Part shown: piece after piece, positions 1-6,796 of the stretch
Layout: each line of letters begins with the position of its first letter
How positions within the stretch are numbered: position 1 is the stretch's first letter
Source: Mucilaginibacter_A sp964236465
GTDB taxonomy: Bacteria; Bacteroidota; Bacteroidia; Sphingobacteriales; Sphingobacteriaceae
Length of the DNA stretch: 10,407 bases
Direction of reading: 5' to 3'
Assembly: GCA_964236465.1 (NCBI GenBank)
Contig: CAXSBZ010000061.1
Span: forward strand, 1 to 10,407
Notes under the pieces: generated by a model
Told to the model about the DNA's origin: nothing
The model's database searches: none
What the model saw: only the letters and a program-made list of their open reading frames with translations
Made by a program: the position numbers and the translations under genes

Positions 1-323
1 CTAGCTCAGCGATAGCTTCATTTTCCTATTTGACATTTTTAAACAGCTTCTAAGATAGATGGATAACATGAATTATAATAACGTTATTTTTTAAAAATGT
101 TAAAGATAGAAAAGCGTATTGCAAGAAGTCCAACAGACAGGACTGAAACTTGCAAGAAATAAGTTTTAATGCTAATTTTTAGGTGGTAAAAGAAGTATTA
201 AAAAAAGAGTAATTGCAAAAGATAATTATTAAAAAAATTGCTTGAAATGCTTCTTTACGTAACAAAAAATGCAAGTCAAAATGTTGTATATTCGATAAAT
301 TCATCTTAATCTAGTATACGGTA
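1..323. other. AT-rich intergenic stretch without a recognisable gene
   Basis: No credible coding region is seen on either strand. The DNA is very AT-rich (12 G/C in bases 181-240 by hand count). Small structures visible: a perfect 12-bp palindrome AATAACGTTATT at 77-88; a direct repeat TTGCAAGAA at 119-127 and 150-158 enclosing a short AGTCC/GGACT stem (127-131 with 140-144); and one arm of the inverted repeat that flanks the next gene (182-195). The best promoter-like string for the downstream gene is TATATTCG at 287-294, one mismatch from the Bacteroidota -7 consensus TAnnTTTG, with no good -33 TTG at the expected distance. That promoter is only a guess. Confidence 0.6.
182..195 (+). repeat. 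14-bp inverted repeat, left arm, flanking the CHU_C gene
   Basis: GGTGGTAAAAGAAG here is exactly repeated in reverse complement at 2490-2503, on the other side of the secreted-protein gene. Similarity continues past the core with mostly purine/purine or pyrimidine/pyrimidine changes (YATTRARAA). No transposase or target duplication is visible, so the role is unknown and chance is possible. Confidence 0.45.
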
Positions 324-2369
324 TTGAAAAAGCTGCTGTTGTCCGTTCTCCTTATCATCATGAGCACTTTAGCTGTAAAGGGGCAAACAGGTTATACTTG
401 CATAGACGCCATCCCGCTTACACTGTCAAACAATTCATGTTCAGACAGCGCGCAGTACAACAACAGCAACCCGGCGCAAAACGGGGTATCCTGGTTTAGC
501 TTTACGCCCGATAGTGCCTCTGTATATCTTACTGTAAACGGCCAAGGGGCTAGCGGCAGCCTGTTATCACCCCAGGTAACCTTACTGTATGGCGGATGTA
601 ACGGAACTGTAAAACCTGGTACATCCACCACCATCAATAATGTAACTACTTTTTATAGTGATGGCCTGGTAAAAGGTGCCAAATACTATATCATGGTCAG
701 CGGCGCAAACAAGCAGACCGGGAGGTTTAAACTATGTATCAGTAATTTTAAAGCTGAAATCGGGTACACTTATTGCCAAAATGCGGTTTATTTATGCAAC
801 AATTCTGATTATTCCCGCCGTGTTTCCGTTAAATTGCCAGATTTGCCGCCTGGCCCCGATCAAAAATCGGTTGCTGGTACCTGTATCAATTTTGAATTTC
901 CAGCAGTCTGGTTTAAGTGGAAAGCTGCCAACAGCGGCACACTGGTATTTACCATCACGCCCGGTACATTACAAACAATCGCTCGATTTATTCTATATGA
1001 CCTGGGCACTTCGGCCAGTTGTTCCGGTGCCAATGCTGCCAGCGCAATACGCTGCAATGGATGGCCTGGAACGGTTTATTGTAAAACCCCGGTCGGTCAA
1101 ACGTTTCTTAATTCAAACTTTACAAACGCCCCGATCGGGCTGGACTTTAATGAGACCGACCTTACGAAAGCAAACAACTGCGATCAGGGGCAGAACGGTT
1201 TACTGAAGTTTGTGTCCATGACGGCAGGCCACGTTTACGCTTTAGCCGTCGAGGTTGATGATGTAGGTGCTAGTATTGATTTTGACCTGAGTTTTAAAGA
1301 TACCCACGGTAAGGCAGGTACCGGGCTAATCACCTCGCCGGATCCGGAAATTGTTTATGCAGCACAAAACAGCGGCTGCACCTCAGACCGCACTTATACG
1401 TTTAGCTGCCCGGTCCCAAACTTTCATGTCCTGAACTGGGATTTCGGCGGAGGCAGCCTGGTCAGTGCCGGTGCCGGACGCAATTACACCGTTCATTACG
1501 ATACCCCAGGCCCTAAAACGGTCAAACTTTACGCTACGGATGATCATGGCTGTACGGCCACAAATACCATAAGCTTTGTCATTACTGATGCCCCAGTCAT
1601 TGCTGCCCCGGCAATCGTGGTTAATAAGCCCCGGTTCTGCATAGGCGACACAGTTTTGCTGACTACCGTGCAGCAACCCGGGCTCAGCTACAAATGGACA
1701 GGGCCTGGCCAGTTTACTGCTTCGGGCACTTCGGTTTCGCTACTGGTTACAGCTGCCGCGCAGGCCGGAAAATATACGCTTACGGCTTACCAGGGTGCCT
1801 GTGGCAGTGCCGCAACTTCGGTTAACATCGCCTCCTTTTTAGCTAGGCCGGTGGCAGCTTTCAGCACTGACCCTGCCTTGCCTGCTACCAGGCAGAACCT
1901 GGCTACTTTAACACTGACGAACCAGTCCGCTGGTGCCGATAGCTATTTATGGGACTTTGGCGATGGCACGACTTCTACCACTATCAGCCCGGCGCATCAG
2001 TATAAGCAGGGCACGTACAAAATTACCCTTACCGCTTATCAAAGTACGGCCTGTAGCAACTCGGTCACCAAAGGCACCTTTACGGTACGCAACATTACTT
2101 CCACTTTTATCCCCAATACCTTTACCCCAAACGGCGATGGCATTAACGATTATCTGGATATTGTGATGGTGAACGTAAGCACCTCGCACCTACAGCTATT
2201 TAACCGTTACGGCCAGCAGGTATTCGAAACCTATAACAACGCCAAGAACTGGAATGGTATTTACAACGGCAAGCCGCTGCCGGTCGGGGTATATTATTAT
2301 ATTTTGAGTCTAGCAGCTACGGACGGGACGGCAAGCAGGCAGTCGGGGTCAGTGATCATCATCCGTTAA
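324..2369 (+). CDS. Secreted multidomain protein with PKD/Ig-like modules and C-terminal T9SS (CHU_C) sorting domain
   Basis: Large exported, probably surface-attached protein of unknown specific role; adhesion or polymer binding is an inference from its domains. Residues 1-20 are a Sec signal peptide (MKKLLLSVLL then a hydrophobic run, cleavage likely before Q21). Two related N-terminal modules start with GYT-C/YC at about 23 and 147, a probable tandem duplication. A PKD-like domain lies at about 341-421 (NWDFGGG at 371-377), an Ig-like domain at about 428-503, a clear PKD at about 509-588 (WDFGDGTT at 543-550), and a CHU_C gliding-motility-associated/type B T9SS sorting domain at about 594-681 (FTPNGDGINDY at 600-610, LFNRYG at 625-630, PVGVYYYIL at 653-661). 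T9SS export across the outer membrane follows from that family. There are 17 cysteines, suggesting disulfides outside the cytoplasm. The start is a TTG at 324: it gives a complete signal peptide, the frame is closed by a stop at 312-314, and the first internal ATG (residue 13) would destroy the signal. The gene is richer in GC than its neighbours (36/60 in bases 1441-1500). It stands alone, convergent with the acyl-CoA synthetase gene. Confidence 0.88.
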   Translation: MKKLLLSVLLIIMSTLAVKGQTGYTCIDAIPLTLSNNSCSDSAQYNNSNPAQNGVSWFSFTPDSASVYLTVNGQGASGSLLSPQVTLLYGGCNGTVKPGTSTTINNVTTFYSDGLVKGAKYYIMVSGANKQTGRFKLCISNFKAEIGYTYCQNAVYLCNNSDYSRRVSVKLPDLPPGPDQKSVAGTCINFEFPAVWFKWKAANSGTLVFTITPGTLQTIARFILYDLGTSASCSGANAASAIRCNGWPGTVYCKTPVGQTFLNSNFTNAPIGLDFNETDLTKANNCDQGQNGLLKFVSMTAGHVYALAVEVDDVGASIDFDLSFKDTHGKAGTGLITSPDPEIVYAAQNSGCTSDRTYTFSCPVPNFHVLNWDFGGGSLVSAGAGRNYTVHYDTPGPKTVKLYATDDHGCTATNTISFVITDAPVIAAPAIVVNKPRFCIGDTVLLTTVQQPGLSYKWTGPGQFTASGTSVSLLVTAAAQAGKYTLTAYQGACGSAATSVNIASFLARPVAAFSTDPALPATRQNLATLTLTNQSAGADSYLWDFGDGTTSTTISPAHQYKQGTYKITLTAYQSTACSNSVTKGTFTVRNITSTFIPNTFTPNGDGINDYLDIVMVNVSTSHLQLFNRYGQQVFETYNNAKNWNGIYNGKPLPVGVYYYILSLAATDGTASRQSGSVIIIR

Positions 2370-2489
2370 TTAAAATAGCAAAATCAAATTTCTTTGTTTA
2401 AACTATAAATTGTAATGTGTTTAATTATCCACTTATCCACGTAAAATTTTGATTGCAATTTATTGTACCGAAGTTGCTGATTCTCAATG

Positions 2490-2503
2490 CTTCTTTTACC
2501 ACC
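2490..2503 (-). repeat. 14-bp inverted repeat, right arm, flanking the CHU_C gene
   Basis: Exact reverse complement of 182-195. It lies in the 143-base convergent gap between the secreted-protein stop and the acyl-CoA synthetase stop. No convincing intrinsic terminator was seen in that gap. Confidence 0.45.
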
Positions 2504-2512
2504 AAAATCCCA

Positions 2513-4426
2513 TCAAATCAAATCCGCCTCCTGCAAATACAATTGATCAATATCCGCCGCATACTTCTTCTCAATCACCTTTCTTTTGGCTTTTAAAGTT
2601 GGCGTAATTTCGCCTTCCTCCATGCTGAAAGGGTTGCGTTTTACTTTAAAGTTTTTGATGCGTTCAAACTTGGCCAGTTCGTTGGATAGTTTTTTTACAT
2701 CAATATTAATCCAATCCAAGATGTGCTGATCTTCAATAAAAACTTCGGACTGCTTAAAAAAAGATTCATCCAAGTTAAAAGTCTCCTGCAACAATTCTTT
2801 GGAAGGAATGATGAAAGCGGTTACATATTCGCGCTTATCACCGATTAAAAAAACACCTTCAATTTTCGGGCTTTTTAAATACGTGTTTTCTATTGGCGTT
2901 GGATACACATTCTTGCCAAAAGAACTAACCAACATATTTTTTAACCTGTCAGTAATTTGCAAATTGCCTTTGTAGTACCTGCCAATATCGCCGGTGTGGA
3001 ACCAGCCATCTTCATCAATTACGTTTCGGGTTTCTTCGGGTTTGTTCCAATAGCCTTTCATTACACAATGGCCGCGGGTAATAATTTCGCCTTCTTCGGA
3101 TTCAAAATCCAATTTAAAAGTATCATGGGTTTGGATGGTGTAAATTTTATGCGTGTCGATATTTTGGATGGCAACTTCAATGCGCGGAATGATCCTTCCA
3201 ACGGTTCCGTAAATTTGTCGGTTGTATTCCGTAACCGACATCACAGGCGAAGTTTCTGTCAGCCCATATCCTTCCAAAACCCGGATACTTAAATCACCAA
3301 AAAACTCACCTATATTTTTTGGCAGAGCACCACCGCCAGAAAGCATAAATTTTAAACGGCCGCCTGTTTTTTCTTTGATCTTGCTAAAAACTAATTTCTC
3401 GGCCAGGTTTTTTTCGCCGGTCAAAATCATGCCCGGCTTTTTGCCAGCTTCTTTTATCTCCCTAAATTCCCTGCCTTTTTTTAGCGACCATAAAAATAGT
3501 TTGGTTTTGATGCCGCCTGCTGCTTGTCCGTTTTTCATGGCGCGGTCGTGTATGCGTTCCAGCAAGCGCGGTACACAACTCATTACTGTTGGCCGCACTT
3601 CTGCCATATTCTTTGCCAATAGTTCCAGGCTTTGTGCAAATGCAATTTTAGCTCCCGTTGCTAGGCAAACGTGGTAAGTTGCCGTGCGCTCAAAAATATG
3701 CGAAAGCGGCAAAAAAGACAAAAAAACATCATCTTTTGTAATTACCGTAATCTGATCCAAGCTTGCCCGAACATTTTGCGTCAGGTTATAATGCGTTAGC
3801 ATGACACCTTTTGGCGTACCAGTTGTGCCGGAAGTATAGATCAATGTAGAAACATCTGTTGGCAAAATGCTTTCCCGGCAACTGTTGATCGCATTTTTAT
3901 ATTTCTCGTATAACTTTGTCCCTTCGGATAATAAAACAGAAAGCGAAATGATGCCGGCGTTGTATTTCGAGTTGTTGGAGATTTTCCAGTAGTCGTCCAA
4001 ATTTGGTATAATTCGGATCAGTTCGCTGCAACGATTGGAAATTTTTAGTATTTTTTTGAAGAGAAAGCTGCTGCCAACCAATATTGTTCTTGCACCAGAA
4101 TCATTCAGGATATATTCAATTTCTGTTTCCGAAAGGGTAGGATAGATGGAAGTATTCACAGCTCCGATCTGCTGCAACGCCTGGTCATAGTAAACATATT
4201 CAGGGCCGTTTTCCAGCATCAAAGCCAGCCGGTCATTTTTCTTAATTCCGATGTCGAGCAGATATGCACAAATGGCATTAATTTTTTCTAAAGCTTGTTT
4301 GTAAGTAATTTCTTCCCAAACTTCCTCCACTTTATATGTCATAAAAACAGCATTATCCGGATGGATATGTTGCACAACGTTTTGCAAAAGGCTAGGAATA
4401 GTTGAATGTTCTGTTACCGGGTTCAT
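2513..4426 (-). CDS. Long-chain fatty-acid-CoA ligase (AMP-forming, ANL superfamily)
   Basis: Activates fatty acids with ATP to an acyl-adenylate and then to acyl-CoA, feeding beta-oxidation or lipid synthesis; cytoplasmic or membrane-associated. At 637 residues it has the length of the bacterial/eukaryotic long-chain ACSL-type enzymes rather than the shorter acetyl-CoA synthetase relatives. Visible ANL motifs in order: the phosphate-binding loop YTSGTTGTPKG (about 197-207), LPLSHIFER (about 239-247), the adenine-binding EGYGLTETSP (about 385-394), GWFHTGD (about 474-480, the ribose-binding Asp), the hinge DRLKNM (about 493-498), and a C-terminal ITPTLKAKR (about 607-615) holding the probable adenylation lysine. 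I chose the ATG at 4426. A TTG two codons upstream (4432) is in frame but adds only Met-Pro. A consensus promoter precedes the gene, about 30 bases of leader away, so it is probably transcribed separately from the isc operon upstream. Chain-length preference cannot be read from sequence; fadD is a common label but I leave the symbol empty. Confidence 0.93.
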   Translation of the reverse strand: MNPVTEHSTIPSLLQNVVQHIHPDNAVFMTYKVEEVWEEITYKQALEKINAICAYLLDIGIKKNDRLALMLENGPEYVYYDQALQQIGAVNTSIYPTLSETEIEYILNDSGARTILVGSSFLFKKILKISNRCSELIRIIPNLDDYWKISNNSKYNAGIISLSVLLSEGTKLYEKYKNAINSCRESILPTDVSTLIYTSGTTGTPKGVMLTHYNLTQNVRASLDQITVITKDDVFLSFLPLSHIFERTATYHVCLATGAKIAFAQSLELLAKNMAEVRPTVMSCVPRLLERIHDRAMKNGQAAGGIKTKLFLWSLKKGREFREIKEAGKKPGMILTGEKNLAEKLVFSKIKEKTGGRLKFMLSGGGALPKNIGEFFGDLSIRVLEGYGLTETSPVMSVTEYNRQIYGTVGRIIPRIEVAIQNIDTHKIYTIQTHDTFKLDFESEEGEIITRGHCVMKGYWNKPEETRNVIDEDGWFHTGDIGRYYKGNLQITDRLKNMLVSSFGKNVYPTPIENTYLKSPKIEGVFLIGDKREYVTAFIIPSKELLQETFNLDESFFKQSEVFIEDQHILDWINIDVKKLSNELAKFERIKNFKVKRNPFSMEEGEITPTLKAKRKVIEKKYAADIDQLYLQEADLI

Positions 4427-4463
4427 GGGCAAAAGCAGGTTTATAAATATAAATTTGGTAATC

Positions 4464-4494
4464 CAAACTTATATTTATTTACGGGTTAAACAAA
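4464..4494 (-). promoter_or_regulatory. Bacteroidota-type promoter for the acyl-CoA ligase gene
   Basis: On the minus strand TTTG (4494-4491), 19 bases, then TAAGTTTG (4471-4464), an exact fit to the TTTG-N19-TAnnTTTG consensus of Bacteroidota housekeeping sigma factors. The expected transcript start is near 4457, giving a leader of about 30 bases. The -33 TTTG is formed from the last three T of the isc terminator tract plus the next G. Confidence 0.72.
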
Positions 4495-4526
4495 AAAAGG
4501 GACGCTAAAAATAGCATCCCTTTTTT
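4492..4526 (-). terminator. Intrinsic terminator of the iscS-iscU-iscA operon
   Basis: A 9-bp stem (4512-4520 with 4499-4507) around a 4-base loop, followed on the minus strand by seven T (4498-4492); the A-run at 4526-4521 can extend the stem. The single non-Watson-Crick pair is G-U in minus-strand RNA but A-C in plus-strand RNA, which supports the minus strand as the functional one. It lies 20 bases after the iscA stop. Confidence 0.88.
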
Positions 4527-4545
4527 GGCTCTGTTGTAAAACCTT

Positions 4546-4872
4546 TTATACAGAAAAACTGTCACCGCAGCCACATGTTCGGCTTGCGTTCGGGTTATGA
4601 AAGTTAAAACCTTTTCCATTCAAACCGTCAGAAAAATCTAATTCTGTACCTGCCAAATAAAGAAATGACTTCATATCTAAAGAAATTTTAATCCCTTTAT
4701 CTTCAAAAAACTGATCACCCGGTTTGATTTCATTATCAAAATCAAGTTTATAGGATAAACCGGAACAACCGCCGCCAGCAACAGAAACCCGCAGAAAATA
4801 AGATTCGTTCAGGTTTGATGAATGGATCAATTCTTCAACTTTACTTTTTGCTTTATCAGTTACCGTAATCAT
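4546..4872 (-). CDS. iscA: Iron-sulfur cluster assembly protein IscA (A-type carrier, HesB family)
   Basis: A-type carrier that takes Fe-S clusters from the scaffold to client apoproteins. It is 108 residues, the usual family size. The three conserved cluster ligands are present: C36 in the GGGCSGLSY motif and C100/C102 in the C-terminal TCGCGDSF motif. It is the third gene of iscS-iscU-iscA on the minus strand, 131 bases after iscU and just before a strong terminator. I place the start at the ATG at 4872 (MITVTDKAKSK), where the family normally begins. An in-frame ATG at 4914 would add 14 residues, but those codons lie inside the dispersed intergenic repeat. ErpA- or SufA-type naming is possible; the operon context favours IscA. 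Confidence 0.92.
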   Translation of the reverse strand: MITVTDKAKSKVEELIHSSNLNESYFLRVSVAGGGCSGLSYKLDFDNEIKPGDQFFEDKGIKISLDMKSFLYLAGTELDFSDGLNGKGFNFHNPNASRTCGCGDSFSV

Positions 4873-4879
4873 TTTGTAT

Positions 4880-5001
4880 AAGTTATAAGTTTTGAGTTGT
4901 AAGTTGAATAGCAAGCGAAATAATACCTGCTAAAAACAGTGTGGTAAAAATAGGTTGTACTTTAAAAAAACTTTCAACCTGTAATTTACCACTTACAACT
5001 T
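4880..5001. repeat. Dispersed intergenic inverted-repeat element, copy A (iscU-iscA gap)
   Basis: Left arm 4880-4908 and right arm 4973-5001 are imperfect reverse complements (21 of 29 positions by hand) enclosing about 64 bases. The first 26 bases of the left arm (4880-4905) match the reverse complement of 9297-9322 at 24 of 26 positions, so this is a repeated element and not a local palindrome. The core is AGTTGTAAGTTG-like. It fills almost the whole gap between the iscU stop and the iscA start and would fold into a hairpin inside the operon mRNA. No coding capacity is seen. A REP/MITE-like nature is inference. Confidence 0.7.
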
Positions 5002-5003
5002 TC

Positions 5004-5417
5004 TTAATGGTGCACTTTCTCGGATTCGATAGGAGCAAGGCCATTTTTAACACGGAAATCATTGATGGCTGCTTTAATCGCATCTTCTGCCAATACAGAA
5101 CAATGAATTTTTACTGGCGGCAAAGCTAATTCTTCCACAATATCCATATTGTCAATTTTCATGGCATCGTCAATGCTTTTTCCTTTCAGCCATTCTGTTG
5201 CCAAAGAAGAAGATGCAATGGCAGAGCCGCAACCAAAAGTTTTGAATTTTGCGTCTTTGATCACGTTAAATTCATCCACTTCAATTTGCAAGCGCATTAC
5301 GTCGCCGCATTCCGGCGCGCCAACCAATCCGGTTCCTACTTTGTTGCTGCTTTTATCCAAAGTACCAACGTTGCGTGGGTTTGAATAATGATCGATCACT
5401 TTATCTGAATAAGCCAT
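5004..5417 (-). CDS. iscU: Iron-sulfur cluster scaffold protein IscU
   Basis: Scaffold on which IscS-derived sulfur and iron are built into [2Fe-2S] clusters. It is 137 residues with all expected ligands: C37 and D39 in GAPECGD, C63 in FGCGSAIASS, H105 and C106 in KIHCSVLAEDA. Residues 99-103 read LPPVK, the motif recognised by the HscA chaperone in known ISC systems, although no hscA or hscB gene lies nearby. This is IscU and not SufU: it lacks the SufU insertion and follows iscS. It starts at the ATG at 5417 (MAYSDKVIDHY), the family's normal N-terminus. It is 94 bases downstream of iscS without an obvious own promoter, so co-transcription is likely. Confidence 0.96.
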   Translation of the reverse strand: MAYSDKVIDHYSNPRNVGTLDKSSNKVGTGLVGAPECGDVMRLQIEVDEFNVIKDAKFKTFGCGSAIASSSLATEWLKGKSIDDAMKIDNMDIVEELALPPVKIHCSVLAEDAIKAAINDFRVKNGLAPIESEKVHH

Positions 5418-5511
5418 AGTCTTATGTTTTTTAGTTTGATATTTAGTTCAAAAATCCTGCCGTTAAAAAGCTAACAGACAGTTTGTCAATGCTGTTTTTA
5501 TCGGGTAAAAA

Positions 5512-6723
5512 TTAGTGCTCTGCCCATTCGATGGAATCCAAGTCGATGCCTTCTTTAAACATTTCCCAAAGCGGGGAAAGTTCGCGAAGATGCGTTACGG
5601 CATTCCATGTAACTTCAATAGCGCGGTCAACTTCCGCTTCTGTTGTAAACCTGCCCAAACCAAAACGGATGGAAGAATGAGCCAAATCATCAGACAAGCC
5701 TAAGCTTTTTAACACATAAGAAGGCTCTAAAGAGGCTGATGTACAGGCAGATCCGGAGGAAACAGCCAAATCTTTCATCGCCATCATTAAGCCTTCACCT
5801 TCTACATATTTGAAAGAAATGTTGGCTGTGTGCGGCAAACGATGTTCCACATTTCCATTTACATAAGATTCCTCTAGTTGAGTTAAAGCATTTTCCAATT
5901 TATCACGCAAAGCAGAAAGCCTAATCGCATCTTGTTGCATTTCTAAACGGCCTAATTCGCAAGCTTTACCTAAACCTACAATTCCGGGAACATTCAACGT
6001 GCCGGAACGCATTCCTCTTTCGTGGCCACCGCCATCCATTTGTGCGGTAACTTTAACACGAGGGTTTTTACGGCGAACATATAAAGCACCAACACCTTTC
6101 GGGCCATACATTTTATGGGCAGATAAAGCCAGCAAATCAATGCCGTCTTCAATCACATTTACGGGGATTTTACCAACAGCTTGTGTGGCATCCGTCATAA
6201 ACAAAGCACCAAAAGAGTGCGTTATTTTAGCAATTTCTTTTACCGGCTGGATCACACCAATTTCGTTGTTGCCATACATAATCGAAACCAGGATTGTTTC
6301 CTGAGTCATGGCTGCAACCAACTCTTCCAAGTCTATTAATCCATCAGGTTTTGGTGATAAGTAAGTAACGCGTCCGCCCAATTTTTCAATGTGCTTGCAA
6401 GCATCCAAAACGGCTTTATGCTCGGTAGTCATCGTGATGATGTGATTACCTTTTTCCTTATACATTTCAAAAACACCTTTCAGTGCCAGATTATCAGATT
6501 CTGTAGCACCGGAAGTGAAGATGATTTCTTTTTCGTTTGCACCGATCAACTGCGCTACCTGCTCACGAGCATAATCCACGGCTTCTTCTGCAACCCAGCC
6601 AAAAGCATGGTTACGGCTGGCAGAATTACCAAATTTTTGCACAAAATAAGGGATCATTGCATCCAGAACCCGTGGGTCCATCGGTGTGGTAGCGTTATTA
6701 TCAAGATAAATAGGAAGATCCAT
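5512..6723 (-). CDS. iscS: Cysteine desulfurase IscS (class I, PLP-dependent)
   Basis: Removes sulfur from cysteine to give alanine and an enzyme persulfide, which is passed to IscU and other acceptors. The 403 residues show the group I features: TSGATESDNLA (70-80), TEHKAVLDAC with H102 over the cofactor, D178 in TDATQAVGK, the PLP Schiff-base lysine K204 in SAHKMYGPKG, GGGHERGMRSGT (231-242), and the catalytic cysteine C327 in the long SSGSACTSASLEPSYV loop, typical of IscS and unlike SufS. The C-terminus (SPLWEM...GIDLDSIEW) is the conserved IscU-interacting tail seen in proteobacterial and mitochondrial IscS/Nfs1. It starts at the ATG at 6723 and is first in iscS-iscU-iscA. A consensus promoter lies about 33 bases upstream, with an operator-like palindrome beyond it. 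No iscR is present. Confidence 0.97.
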   Translation of the reverse strand: MDLPIYLDNNATTPMDPRVLDAMIPYFVQKFGNSASRNHAFGWVAEEAVDYAREQVAQLIGANEKEIIFTSGATESDNLALKGVFEMYKEKGNHIITMTTEHKAVLDACKHIEKLGGRVTYLSPKPDGLIDLEELVAAMTQETILVSIMYGNNEIGVIQPVKEIAKITHSFGALFMTDATQAVGKIPVNVIEDGIDLLALSAHKMYGPKGVGALYVRRKNPRVKVTAQMDGGGHERGMRSGTLNVPGIVGLGKACELGRLEMQQDAIRLSALRDKLENALTQLEESYVNGNVEHRLPHTANISFKYVEGEGLMMAMKDLAVSSGSACTSASLEPSYVLKSLGLSDDLAHSSIRFGLGRFTTEAEVDRAIEVTWNAVTHLRELSPLWEMFKEGIDLDSIEWAEH

Positions 6724-6755
6724 AGTCTTAATTAAATTAAGTATAAATATGAATG

Positions 6756-6790
6756 CAAATATATTAAATCTTTTAAGTTAAAATTTCAAA
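6756..6790 (-). promoter_or_regulatory. Promoter of the isc operon
   Basis: On the minus strand TATATTTG (6763-6756) is a perfect TAnnTTTG -7 element. The nearest TTTG (6790-6787) lies 23 bases upstream, at the long end of the accepted spacing. The expected transcript start is near 6749, about 26 bases before the iscS ATG. Confidence 0.65.
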
Positions 6791-6796
6791 ATTGTG

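Noticed and set aside
1..53. Minus-strand 11-codon frame (ATG at 36) ending at base 1, and a GAAGCTGTTTAAAAA-like string (53-36 region) that might be an insertion-sequence end
   Set aside because: The frame is too short to support, and the IS resemblance is only an impression; with no transposase, partner repeat or target duplication in the window it cannot be defended.
77..88. 12-bp perfect palindrome AATAACGTTATT
   Set aside because: In very AT-rich DNA a 12-bp palindrome is easily due to chance, and nothing nearby suggests a bound regulator.
676..1206. Open frames overlapping the secreted-protein gene in other phases and on the opposite strand (for example 676-1206 +, 1383-1676 -)
   Set aside because: Their translations have no recognisable domain or signal, and they lie wholly within a well-supported gene.
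2370..2512. Terminator in the convergent gap between the secreted-protein and ligase genes
   Set aside because: Only poor, shifted pairings of ATCAAA/TTTGAT-type sequence are present; no stem with a T-tract convincing enough to call.
3222..3677. Plus-strand open frames antisense to the acyl-CoA ligase, iscU and iscS genes
   Set aside because: These are antisense shadows of conserved enzymes, with low-complexity translations and no promoter or family motif.
4427..4432. TTG start at 4432 for the acyl-CoA ligase
   Set aside because: It adds only Met-Pro before a good ATG at 4426; the ATG is the simpler start.
4873..4914. 14-residue N-terminal extension of IscA from an ATG at 4914
   Set aside because: The extra codons lie in the dispersed repeat and have no counterpart in IscA proteins; the ATG at 4872 fits the family.
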